Assembly: GCF_036898095.1 (NCBI RefSeq)
Contig: NC_090728.1
Coordinates: 83,810,891-83,874,890, forward strand
Length of the DNA stretch: 64,000 nucleotides
Direction: 5' to 3'
From: Palaemon carinicauda
Taxonomy: Eukaryota; Arthropoda; Malacostraca; Decapoda; Palaemonidae
Positions 1 to 9,513 of the stretch are shown here, piece after piece. The translations under genes and the position numbers were made by a program. The notes under the pieces were generated by a model that was not told where the DNA came from, did not search any database, and worked only from the letters and a program-made list of their open reading frames with translations. Numbering within the stretch: position 1 is the first letter of the stretch; every line of letters starts with the position of its first letter.

Positions 1-747
1 AGCATAGGTACTTTTCAGTTTCTCATCTGCAATGAAGGAGTCCATAATTCTTTGAAAACAATCTACTCCATTTGTGACTCCAAATGGAATACGTGTGAAC
101 TGATAAAGTTCACCATAGCCTTGAAATGCTGTAGCTGGTCTATCCGTCTCAATTATAGGTACCTGATGATAGGCATTTTTAAGGTCAATGGTACTGAATA
201 CCCTATGTGGCAATGGATAGCTATCAAGAAAAGTGAACTTATTAATAGTTTCAGAGAAATCCACTACTAGACATGTTTTTCTCGATTCATTCTTCACTAC
301 AACCACTTGAGCCCTCCAAAGTGAGTTGCTTGTTTAAATGATTCCTTCTCTGAGGTGTCTTTGCACTTCTTTTTCAATGAACTGTCGATCTGGAAGCGAG
401 TAGTGCCGTGACTTGGAAGCAATGGGTGTGCAATCAGGTTTCAAATTAGCAAATAGTTCAGGAAGATCTTCAATGGTACTTAGACCACAAACAACTAGAG
501 CAAGTAGATCACCTCCATACTTTAGGATTGCACTATCATGCAACTTTTGAAAGTCTTGACCCAGAATTATGTCAGAACAGAGCTTAGGAAGAATGAGCAG
601 GGTGACATCCGGATAATCTCTGCCATCGATGTGCAGTTTCAGGTTATTAAAACCTGTTTTAACTGACAAAGAAGCCAATGCCATTGACACTTCACTATGA
701 TTCTTTTGCACTTTCAACGACAATTTCTTGACAATATTCAGATGCAC
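1..747 (-). pseudogene. Ty3/Gypsy-like pol fragment (protease end and reverse transcriptase), cut by window edge
   Basis: On the minus strand, 747-334 encodes a protease-to-RT linker containing ILGQDF and a pre-RT stretch ending HLREGII. A TAA stop follows. The same frame then continues to position 1 with clear RT motifs: LWRAQVVVVKN, VVDFSETIN, FSTIDLKNAYHQVPI and FTRIPFGVTN. The reading frame leaves the window before the YLDD/FADD box. Spacing and motif order match Ty3/Gypsy RT; the family assignment is from general knowledge. The frame overlaps the preceding gag/protease frame by about 10 bases in another phase. With the internal stop this makes it a dead copy. It would reverse-transcribe element RNA in cytoplasmic particles if active. 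Confidence 0.85.
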
Positions 748-1675
748 AAACTTACTGAGCTCCCACTATCGATCAAGCTGTCCACTGAGGTTCCATTCAC
801 AGACATTTCAGTAATGGCTTTGGACAAGCATGATAGAGCTGCTGCATTAGTAATAGTGGCTAGAAATAAAGACTCATTTATATTTGTATTAGTGGAAGAA
901 GCACCAACATGTCTACTAGCAGTAGCAGTCGAGCAGCAAACTTTAGAGAAGTGGCCCTTCTTTTGACATTTATGACGAATTGATTCATGTGCTGGACATT
1001 TTATCCTGAGATGCTTAAGATAGCCACAAAAATAACATTTAGTTGTAGCAGCAGCAGCTAGTACAGTAGTTTCAGGGGCCTCATCAACTGGGGTGGGGTT
1101 AATATTTACACTCACTAGATTTGTACACTGATTTGTAGCATAAAGTTCAGAATTCTTCTGAGCCGACTCCAAAGCCCTGGCTTGGTCAACAGCTGTCGAC
1201 AAGTCTTAAGTAAAGTCCAGTAAAGGCTGTCTGATTAGAGATGATTGCTGACCACAAATGAATGCATCACGGATAAACTTCACAATATACACTAGCAGAA
1301 ACAAATTTGAAATTACAGTCTTTACCTAAAACCTTCAACGCTTGCAAATAAGAGTCCAAAGTTTCACCACCCTGCTGTTTACGAGTAGTTAACAAATGTC
1401 GGGCAAACACTTCATTTTTGGGTTTAACATACTGTGCTTCCAGTACTGGAACTGCTTCATCAAAACTTGTACAAGCGGATATAAAAAAATTACTTCAGGA
1501 GAAACGTAGTTTGTAAGAAAACTTAGTTTATCAATTTTTGCACCCGTCAGGCTGGCTTATACACTGAATAAAGTTTTGAAATGTTCTTAACCAATTTTTC
1601 CACTCCTGGGTTGCTTTTGGTGAGTTTGGGTCTGTCTCCAGTTGTTCAGATTTCAACAGACCAGATAAGGAAATC
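738..1675 (-). pseudogene. Ty3/Gypsy-like gag with zinc knuckles running into aspartic protease
   Basis: Reading the minus strand from about 1675, a gag capsid-like stretch appears (ATQEWKNWLRTFQNF, then ARHLLTTRKQQGGETLDSYL, then IRDAFICG), broken by stops. From 1202 to 738 one frame is open for 154 residues. It holds a CCHC zinc knuckle (CYFCGYLKHLRIKC), a second knuckle whose first Cys is replaced by Arg (RHKCQKKGHFSKVC), and the retroviral-type protease motif LIDSGSS. This order, nucleocapsid then protease then RT (neighbouring feature), is that of a Ty3/Gypsy gag-pol. The 5' LTR is not recognisable; homology stops near 1675, where a DIRS-like terminus begins, so the copy is probably truncated there. 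Confidence 0.8.
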
Positions 1676-1685
1676 CATTCGAGGT

Positions 1686-2210
1686 AGAAGGCACATACAC
1701 AAACCCACAGCTATGGTAATTTCAAGTTAATTCTCTAGTACTTCCATCAGGATGACATGGCCTTAGCCCAAAAAACGGATTTTGAGCAAATCGAAAAATC
1801 TGTTTTTGGGTGAGAGTGCCATGTCGTCCTGATGGATCCTCCCTTTGCTGACCCCTCCCTAAAATTACTCTATCTGCGGCCCTTTCTGCTTAACGACAAG
1901 AAAAAGAATGGCGTCGTAGCAGTAATAGGGAAGGAGGTCCACCGGGTACCTAGATCGGCACCCCCTTCTTTTGCCACTTCCGCCCTTTTCATCAAAGAGT
2001 TAAATCTATTCAAGGTGAAGATTGCTATGTGTTGTTTCTAAAAATACGTCCCCTGATATTATGCGATATCCTTAATTGGATACTCGCGCCATGAGTTAGA
2101 ATCCTGGAGACCTTCGGTTTATTTCTCTGGGAGTATCACAGTAGCAAATATCCCTTAGAAGGCTACAAAGGAACCCTTCCATCAGGACAACATGGGCTGA
2201 GCCCAAAAAT
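1686..2210 (+). repeat. DIRS-like 3' terminus, copy G (ICR plus ITR, tip of the L type)
   Basis: 1738-1836 is an internal complementary region: it reads CTTCCATCAGGATGACATGG, a short A-run, then the complement of the R tip ending CCATGTCGTCCTGATGG. Downstream, 1837-2210 matches the 3' side of copies E and F (ACTACTCTATCTGCGGC, GGTCCACCGGGTACC, ATATTATGCGATATCC, GAGTTAGAATCCTGGAGACC). The outer tip at 2190-2210 is CATGGGCTGAGCCCAAAAAT. This is the complement of the L (5') tip, although ICR order says this is a 3' end. No coding sequence remains; everything upstream of about 1686 is lost at the junction with the Gypsy remnant. Confidence 0.8.
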
Positions 2211-2517
2211 GTAATTGTATAATAATAATGACCCATAATCAAATAGTAATATTAATAACCATAACAATCAGTCATAATATTAAGCTTAATTCATTAATAG
2301 TTAATATACATATATAATTGTAATATGTATAACAGTATGGGAGTTTAATAGTTTTCAGTGTAATTGATAATAGTTATTACCTGTTGAATAACAATAATTA
2401 GTAGTATCTGATTGTAAACAAAAGCACTGTTACCAACTGACACAGTAATAGCATGGTTACTTGTATGTAATTTAGTAGCTACTTTTATTACACTTATCTC
2501 AATCCCTAAAACCCACG
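2211..2517. other. AT-rich spacer, no gene seen
   Basis: This is AT-rich sequence with many short TAATA runs. I see no open frame of note, no repeat tip and no splice-bounded exon. Confidence 0.6.
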
Positions 2518-2745
2518 ATGTGAGAAAAATTACTTCTTTACTAGCGTTCTATGCTAATAAGCAATTTCTGGACATCCAGAGCTTTACGGGTTGGTCTGGC
2601 CATCAAGTTTTCATTAAACACTTGACTGAAATGAATCCAAGAAATATATGTGTGGTATTTGGCTTATTTGTGACCCCTAAGAAGGAACTTGGAGAGAAGG
2701 ACCAATTCAATCGGGACCTGATCCATGCAAGTCGGCCTTAATGAT
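2518..2745 (+). pseudogene. DIRS-like tyrosine recombinase, C-terminal fragment without the catalytic Tyr
   Basis: The frame starting at 2520 reads RKITSLLAFYANKQFLDIQ followed by SFTGWSGHQVFIKHLTEM. It aligns by eye with the recombinase C-terminus of copy C (DPRKVASSLNFF, then YTGWKSSRVFFRHYAKQV). The R of the HxxR box and the conserved GW are present. At the place of the catalytic tyrosine (RHYAKQ in C) the fragment reads KHLTEM, so the Tyr codon is gone. It is flanked by AT-rich DNA and by the left end of copy I, so it is a remnant of yet another element. No function is expected. Confidence 0.6.
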
Positions 2746-2858
2746 CTGGGAGAGGTCGTATATGGGAGATGCAGTATAAAAGGCTAAAGGTTTCCTTTAG
2801 ACCACTTTCTTTAATACTTCTATGGCCCAAATGACAATGCCAGGTCAAAAACTTCTCT

Positions 2859-3151
2859 ATTGGGCTTTAGCCCTGTTGTCCTGATGGAAGTTCCTCAATG
2901 GCCACTTCCTACTTGGGATATTTCTGCGAGTGATAAACCAGAGAATTTTACCTGTATAGGTATCACAGTTCTAATTTCTGGAGTGAATATCCCAAGAGAT
3001 ATTGTGTATACACCAAAGATGTGTTTAAAACAAGCCATGGCAATCCTTCCCTGAATAGAGTTAATCTTGACTCAAAGGATATGGGATAGGATTGGATACG
3101 TGGACGAGAGAGCCGTTAAAATTCTCGATCCCAGTGTGCTACAACTAACAC
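2859..3151 (+). repeat. DIRS-like copy I, left ITR, first part (split by insertion of copy A)
   Basis: The sequence begins ATTGGGCTTTAGCC, an L-type tip, followed by a variant of the shared core (CCCTGTTGTCCTGATGG). It then matches the ITR of copy H by eye, including GATATGGGATAGGATTGGAT and GTGTGCTACAACTA. Copy A starts at 3152 and ends at 8818. The H-like sequence resumes at about 8826 with TTTCCTGTAAAACCATT, which directly follows GCTACAACTAGTATG in the uninterrupted copy H near 17500. This is therefore an older element into which A inserted. Confidence 0.75.
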
Positions 3152-3311
3152 TTTTATTGCAGTGTCTTACCGAACGATTATACAGCTGTAGGTTCCCTAC
3201 AAATGACAGACAATAGATTCAAACTTCTGCGGTGGCGCCGCCATCACTGATGTAGGTGACGTCATCTCCCTCCACTTGAGGGAGCTACAGGTACAACTGT
3301 CCAGGTAGCAT
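3152..3311 (+). repeat. Copy A left inverted terminal repeat
   Basis: This stretch is the inverse of 8645-8818. Matching blocks include CAGCTGTA near the tip, GGCGCCGCCAT, GATGTAGGTGACGTCATCTC and ACAACTGTCCAGGTA. The two repeats have small differences, consistent with an old insertion. Confidence 0.85.
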
Positions 3312-3474
3312 CTATTCGTTCTCTGCCGGCTTCTGGTGAACATCGGTGGTCGGTGCAGACTTTTTTCTTCATTTGTTGGGAAGTATTATCTCTCCAATAT
3401 CGGTGAAGTATTCAACTCCGTGTTTGTAGGATTGAAGCTGAATTTCTTTTCTGCAATTTTGTGGTCTTACCATC

Positions 3475-5772
3475 ATGCCGGACTCTAGTCCTTCAGTAGT
3501 TAGGTTTTGCGCCGGAGGGTGCAAAACTAGGTTAGTTAAATTAGTTTATGGTTCGCACACTAAGTGCATCAAGTGTAGGGGTTGTGAGTGCTCTAGAGAA
3601 TCTACTTATGATGAATGCAAGGATTGGAGTGAACAACAGTGGAAAGTTGGTGTTTCTCACTCGGGGAAGATAATTATGGATAGGAAGAGGAAGCTGGCTC
3701 GCAGAGCTGAAAGTAAGACTAGTTTAGCTTCCTCTGCTTCTTCTATCGAAGCACCTGCTCCTATTCCTTCTCCTCCTCCTCTTATTATGTCTCCGATCTT
3801 GACCCTTCCTACTCCTGCTCCTGTAACTTCTTTGCCAACTTCCCGTGGAGTTTCTCCTGACACCATTGCCAGCCTTGAGTCTAAATTTGAAAAGAAATTT
3901 GATGTATTAGCTAATACGGTGATGCTGTTAGGTTTATCTGTAAAGTCTCTCATAGGAAAGACTTCTAGTGAAGTGAAAAGTGTCAGTGCAGTGCAATCTG
4001 AGTGGGTGGCTGTTTGTCCCGATAGTTCTCCTAGACGAAGGTCCCTGTCCTGCTCCCCCGCCTCCGGGAGAAGATATACCGTAGTTCCAAGGGAGACTGT
4101 CGAGGCTTGCCCACAGACAGTCGTTTCCTCCGTCGATCCTGTGGTGCGACAGCAGGTTTCGACTAAACACCATTGGAAAGGTGTGTCGTTTGGTAACCAG
4201 TTATCGACAGAGTTAAGTGATTCATCGTCGGTTAGACGTTGTAAGTGGCGTGATTCTTCAGTCTCATGTCCGTTGAAGAGACGTTCGACTGAGGAGTGTT
4301 CTCTCCGCCCCCTGTGAAGAGGAACAGAGAAGTAGATATCTCTCGCCCGTCGCGTAGTGTAGCTACATGGACTCCGCCTCATATTCTTATGACAGCAACA
4401 GCTGCCTTCGACTCGGTTGTCTTACGACAGTGACAGCTGCCTTTGACTCAGTTGTCTTACGACAGCGACAGCTGCCTTTGACTCGGTTGTCTTACGACAG
4501 CGACAGCTGCCTTCAACTTGGTTGTGGAGCGACCGATTCTGAGTTCATCGAGATCTTCGACTCATCAAGCTGTCGAAACTTGTCCTTCGACTTGGCATGC
4601 AACAGATAATTTGACTGGCGCGAGACCTCCAGTGACGATCGTGTCGAAATCCACGACCCCAGTTGCTTCGACTTCATTTCAAGAAGACAAGAATCTACTT
4701 CCGTTACGTCGACAGTTGCAAGAGCTGATGAACTGGATAAAAAAAAACAAACAATGTACAAAGAATAATGAGTCAAATCAAGAACCGTCTCTGTCGCCTA
4801 TCTCTTCGGATGACGAGGAGGACTCAAAAGCGGACTCTATCCCTCTCTCATGTTATCCAAAACTTTTATACGCTACCTTCTCGACATGTACCCCGATTAC
4901 TTCGTAGCAGCCGCTCCCAGGTCGCCTGCTTCCATCTTCCTGATGAGAAGGAAGAATTTCGATCATCTTCTCCCGAAGCTCGTTCTTTCCAAGGCTGCTA
5001 AACATTCGCTTCGTGATATAGAAGATTGGTTGAAGCTCAAGAGAGAACTCGGGAAAGCAACTTTCGCCTATCCTCCGTCGAAGCTTATCAAGAAGAGGTA
5101 TAGGTTCTACGTAACCGGAGAAGCCCCTCTATGGGAGTGTCTGCCTCCTCCCAGGGGGATGGCTTGGTGGATGCAAATAGGAAGTCCGAGTTTGCAGCAG
5201 CTAAAATATTCTTTACATCGCCCGAGTTGGACCATTTGGTAAAGAATATTTTCAAGATTTTAGCAATTTTGAGTTTCATGAAATGGACGATCGGAGCCCT
5301 CGCTACGAAAATAGAGGATTGCCCTACTCTTCAGGAAGACCTGGCATTGGACTGGCTTGGGGTTTTGTCATGTGCCGACAAATCAGTTCGGGATGGTTGC
5401 GATGAGCTGGCCTCTCTCTTTGCATTCGGGACTCTCAAGAAAAGACAGCTCTGGTGTTCTTTTGTTTCAAAAGGAGTCACTTCGCCTCAGTAGTCCGCCC
5501 TTTTGTTTTCTCCTCTCGACAAGGATCATCTGTTTCCCGAAGAAATAGTGGCCAAGATTCTTTCCGCACTGGAAAAGAAGTCTACTAATGACTTGCTTGG
5601 CCAGTCTTCTAAGCGGGTTAAACCCTCGACTGTGACGACTACCACCTCGGAATCACCTTTGCAGAAGAAACCCTTTCGAAGGGTTAGGTCTAGACCATTC
5701 GTCAGGCCTCGATCAAATTTACGACACCCAACCAAGTCCTCGACCAAACCCGACACAAAATCATCCACGTGA
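3475..5772 (+). pseudogene. DIRS-like gag-like protein, copy A, frameshifted
   Basis: The ATG at 3475 opens a 280-residue frame beginning MPDSSPS. It has an N-terminal Cys cluster (FCAGGCKTRL, then HTKCIKCRGCEC, then YDECKDW) that lines up with the gag of copy B (CSVRTC, HTVCSDCRGKSC, CGEC) and may bind zinc. A Pro/Ser-rich hinge follows, then a 35-bp tandem repeat (4391-4530) where the frame is lost. The C-terminal capsid-like part continues in shifted frames at about 4850-5240 (YPDYFVAAAPRSPASIF, matching YPEHFVSATPRSPPSEF in B), 5131-5493 and 5503-5772, ending in an Arg/Lys-rich tail. The presumed role is RNA packaging, inferred from position and basic tail only. Confidence 0.75.
4391..4530 (+). 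repeat. 35-bp tandem repeat inside gag of copy A
   Basis: There are four units starting at 4391, 4426, 4461 and 4496, each close to GACAGCGACAGCTGCCTT plus a CGACTCGGTTGTCTTAC tail. A 35-bp period is not a multiple of three, so each copy shifts the reading frame. Confidence 0.9.
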
Positions 5773-5794
5773 TTCTTCAATCCTTCATGCTCCG

Positions 5795-7600
5795 GTGGGG
5801 GGCAGATTGAGCCTTTTTTGTGAGGAATGGAGTCGCAGATGGGCAGAGCCCTGGGTGACCCAAGTTCTCCGGTTCGGTTACTCCATTCCTTTCAAAGACA
5901 CTCCGCCTCTATCCAATGTTCCCATCACATTACCCACCTACTCTCCAGGCTCGGAGAAGTTTGTAGCCTTAACCCGAGAAATAGAGAAATAGCGACAGAC
6001 CATCCCCTGGGTTTTACAACGGTCTGTTCATAGTCCCCAAGTCATCGGGGGGCTGGAGGCCAGTACAGGATGTAAGCGCACTGAATTTGTTCATCCAGAA
6101 GACCAAATTCAATATGAAAACGACTCGTTCAGTGTTGGAATCCCTTCGTCAAGGGGACTGGATGGTATCCCTGGATATGCAGGACGCATACTTCGACATT
6201 CTAATTCACCTTCGGTTTGTGTTCATGGGCAAGACCTACCAGTTTCTAGCTCTTTTCTTCGGCCTCTCGACAGCAACGCAAGTATTTATGCGAGCGTTGA
6301 CTCCTCGGGGAAAGTGGTTACACCTCCTGGGCATCAGAGTGTCACTCTACCTAGACGACTGGCTTCTCCGCTCCTCTTCGGAAAGTCAATGCATGAAGGA
6401 TCTCAAGAGGACTCTTTCATTAACCCACTCATTAGGTCTTCTTATAAACGAGGAGAAATCCCAGATAATTCCGACTCAGAACATTCTCTATTTGGGGATG
6501 ACTCTGAACTCTCGAGTTTTTCGGGCTTTTCTTTCACCAAAGAGAGTCCAGTCGTGTCTGGAAGTAGTACAGGACTTCTTGGACTGCAAGTCCTGTTCCG
6601 CCAACCATTGGACCAGTCTGTTAGGAACACTTGCTTCGGTGGAACAGTTTGTCAAACTCGGAAGGCTGCACATGAGGCCCCTGCAATTCTTCTTGAAAGC
6701 TTCATGGTGCAGAAAGACTCAACCGGACTCGACAATATTCTTAATTTCAGACGAAATCGAGGAGGACTTAGCGTGGTGGCTTTCAAAACCATGACTGGTA
6801 GAGGGTCTTTCACTTCGTCCGCTCCACCTAACCCTTCAGTTCTTTTCAGACGCCTCCGACGCAGGTTAGGGAGCCTTGTTGGGGAAGAACGAAACGTCGG
6901 GGGAATGGTCGGAAACGCAGCGTTCTCTTCATATCAACGTGTGGGAGCTATTAGCAGTGTTCCTGGGACTTCAGGCATTCTCTCATCTCGTGACGGGACA
7001 GGTGGTAGCAGTTCACGGAGACAACTCAACAGCACTTTCCTACATCAGGAAACAAGGAACAACGCCCTCCTTCACCCTCTACAACCTTGCAAAAGATCTG
7101 CTTCTGTGGGCAGAAAAATTTCGCGTTACGCTGATCCCTCAATTTTTTCAAGGGAAAATGAACGTGTTGGCAGACGGACTAAGTCACCGTCATCAAGTAC
7201 TGCCGTTAGAATGGACTTTCGATGCGAAGGTCTGCCTAGACCTATGGAAACTTTGGGGAAAGCCGATGATAGATCTCTGCAACCTCGAGGAACAACCGCC
7301 TTTCGCTGTTTTTCTCTCCAGTCCCGGTCCCTCATGCATGGTCAGTCGATGCAATGTTACTAGACTGGTCGGGCCTGGAAGCGTTCGCTTTTCCCCCATT
7401 CGACCTAATAAGACAGGTGCTGAACAGAGTGTCATTCCACAAAAATGTTTCCCTTACACTAGTCGCTCCATTCTGGCCAAGGAAAGAATGGTTCCTAGAT
7501 CTCCTCGACTTGCTCGTAGACTTCCCCAGACTTCTTCCGTTAAAGAAATGTCTACTCAGAAAACCGCACTTTGAAAGATTCCACCAAGGATTATCCGCTC
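5795..7600 (+). pseudogene. DIRS-like pol (RT, RNase H, methyltransferase-like), copy A, broken
   Basis: 5795-5992 matches the pol N-terminus. 6087-6794 holds RT with DWMVSLDMQDAYFDI, FGLSTATQVF and LYLDDWLLR; about five residues after the DAYF motif are missing relative to B. The frame has a TGA at 6792 and a TAG at 6867, where B has Trp in the RNase H motif SDASDSGWG. The rest of RNase H (HGDNSTALSYI, MNVLADGLSH) is readable at 6876-7290. The methyltransferase-like domain follows in another frame (LLDWSGLEAFAFPPF at 7354, then LTLVAPFWPRKEWF). At least two stops and one frameshift make it inactive. Confidence 0.8.
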
Positions 7601-7952
7601 TGGCACTGACAGGATATAGACTGTCAGGAGTCTCGTCCGAGCGAAAGGTTTTTCGAGACGAGCTGCAGAAGCTATCGCGAACTGCAGAAGAGATTCTTCT
7701 AACAGACTACATCAGTCTAAATGGGGAGTGTTTCGAAGAGGATGTAGACAGACTAAAGTCTCTTCTTCTGAAACATCTGTGAACGAAATAGCTGATTTCC
7801 TTCTTTTCTTAATGGACGTTAAGCGTTTAGTGCCTTCGACTATTAAGGGATACAGAGCGATGCTGGCTTCAGTCTTTAAACACAGAGGACTAGACCTATC
7901 CACGAATAGTGATCTTTCCTATCTAAATCTGTGTTTGCTACGCATTATTTGA
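7600..7952 (+). pseudogene. DIRS-like tyrosine recombinase, N-terminal part only, copy A
   Basis: The frame around 7728-7952 reads VNEIADFLLFL, then STIKGYRAMLASVFKHRGLDLSTN, matching the DNA-binding N-terminal part of the copy B recombinase (VTQVADFLLHL, TIKGYRSMLAAVFRHRGLDL). Homology stops near 7940 and passes straight into 3' non-coding sequence. The Arg, HxxR and Tyr boxes are all absent. An internal deletion is the simplest explanation. Confidence 0.75.
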
Positions 7953-8503
7953 AAGAAATCGAGACAGTGTTTGAAGATTGTAAGTCTCGGTCCACTTTCA
8001 GTAGCTGGTATGGTGTTGGGAGGAACGACATAGGGGGTTGCTCCCTCTGTTAGCCTATGTTTCGCCTTGTACCAAGGTTGACGAGTTAAAGGGAAGTCTG
8101 GGGCTACAATGTATCTGGAGAACTCACCAGTCATTTTAGTGTTAGTTTTGGTGGGTAAAGGTTTTTATTTTGGTGTAGGTGACAGTTTTTTCATGTTGGT
8201 TATTTCTGGTCTTAGCCCAGGGCAAGGGCAATATTTTGTTGTATCTTCGTTGACTCAGCGGTTAACACCATGACTACGAGGATCTTCCATTCCATGTAGA
8301 GGCACCCATTGGTCATATTCCAAGCCTTCTACTATGTAAGATGAGCACCGACCAGAGGCAGTATTCTCCTGCAGTAGCTCTCTTACAAGGTAAGGTACAA
8401 CAGGCGCTAATAGTGCTTTTGGGTATACTTTATTTTCCAGAATCGTATGTTATTGTTGAAGTAAAACTTACATCCACAGCCCCCCATCCTTGTAATGGGT
8501 AAT

Positions 8504-8597
8504 CAGCTGTATAATTGTTCGGTAAGACACTGCAATAAAAAATGAAATTTTCATTATAAAATGAAATTTTATTGCATACTTACCGAACATTTATTAA
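8504..8597 (+). repeat. Copy A internal complementary region (ICR)
   Basis: CAGCTGTATAATTGTTCGGT and on to GCAATAAAA is the complement of the L tip at 3152-3190. It is joined directly to AATGAAATTTTCATTATAAA and on to CTTACCGAAC, the complement of the R tip at 8780-8818. This L'-R' order is what a circular DIRS intermediate would require. Confidence 0.85.
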
Positions 8598-8644
8598 TCA
8601 AAGCCCTCCCTCCCCACTGGTGGATGGCTGGGCAGAACAAAATG

Positions 8645-8818
8645 ATGTTACCTGGACAGTTGTACCTGTAGGTCCTCGAGTGGAGGGAGATGACGTCACC
8701 TACATCAGCGATGGCGGCGCCACCTCAGAAGTTTGAATTTATTGTCTGCCATTCATAGGGAACCTACAGCTGTATAATTGTTTGGTAAGTATGCAACAAA
8801 ATTTCATTTTATAATGAA
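8645..8818 (-). repeat. Copy A right inverted terminal repeat
   Basis: This is the inverse partner of 3152-3311. It contains ACCTGGACAGTTGTACCTGT and GAGATGACGTCACCTACATC. The outer R tip is longer than L by the AT-rich stretch AAATTTCATTTTATAATGAA. Confidence 0.85.
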
Positions 8819-9125
8819 GATTCCATATTTCCTGTAAAACCATTTCTTTTTTGCAGACCCCATCTTGACGGTTGCTTGGAGTTTTTTCTACATGTTTTTG
8901 TAGCTTTTCGAGTGATTTTGCGATCATGGATGCCTCGGCTTCTTCCTCATCGACTCAGCTGAGTACCTTTTTCTTGTATGTTGGAGAATTGCGTGTCTCC
9001 ACTCTGTTTTTATTCGATGTGCATGCTTTTTATTGCCTGTGGCAGAAGCACGGTCGGTGCCGGCACATCATGTATCCAAATCTCTCGGAAATGCTTACTG
9101 TATTTGACGGCCTATAGGACACACT
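8819..9125 (+). repeat. DIRS-like copy I, 5' leader resumed, with short N-terminal-like ORF
   Basis: This continues copy I after the copy A insertion (TTTCCTGTAAAACCATT, as in copy H near 17515). The ATG at 8926 opens a frame to 9117 that begins MDASASSSSTQLSTF. It resembles the short leader frames of copy C (MLSPTSSASDKLS), D and E (MQSPTSSASGRLS) at the same distance inside the ITR. It may be a first exon or small leader peptide of this family. Copy B interrupts the sequence at about 9126. Confidence 0.55.
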
Positions 9126-9306
9126 TTTTTTTTCAATATTAATCTTACCCGATGATCATGTAGCTGTCAACTCCGTTGCCCGACAGAAATCTACGGACGG
9201 GATACGCCAGCGATCGCTATACAAGAGGGGGGTGTACTCACCAGCGCCATCTGTGGTCAGGTACTCCAGTACTTCTTGTCAACACCACCTCAATTTTTCC
9301 TCTGTC
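9126..9306 (+). repeat. Copy B left inverted terminal repeat
   Basis: This is the inverse of 15698-15905, nearly without difference across GATGATCATGTAGCTG, GATACGCCAGCGATCGCTAT and CACCAGCGCCATCTGTGGTC. The two outer tips differ in sequence, as in all full copies here. Confidence 0.92.
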
Positions 9307-9513
9307 GTGCCGCCGGCAAGACCTATATGGATACGCTGTTGATTTTGGAGTATTTGTTCACGGTTTTGGTGAAGTATTTGCTCTAAAATTTAGCCTTCGC
9401 TGTACAGGAAGCTTTTCCCTTAGCTTAGATAGCTTTTGGAATTAAATTGATTTATTGGTTAACGATCTTTGCTTTACTTTGGAATTCCCCCTTGACTGTT
9501 CTCTAAATTCAAG

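Larger units (their letters stand above)
3152..8818 (+). mobile_element. DIRS1-like retrotransposon, copy A (decayed)
   Basis: The element has inverted termini (3152-3311 and 8645-8818), an ICR at 8504-8597, and the gag, pol, recombinase order of DIRS1-like elements. The L tip starts TTTTATTGCAGTGTCTTACC; the R tip ends in AAATTTCATTTTATAATGAA. Gag and pol carry several frameshifts and stops, and the catalytic half of the recombinase is deleted, so the copy is non-autonomous. It belongs to the same broad lineage as copy B (gag with a conserved initiator and Cys motif, RT with YLDDWLL), but its tips differ, so it is a separate subfamily. No target-site duplication is seen, as expected for DIRS elements. 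Confidence 0.9.
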
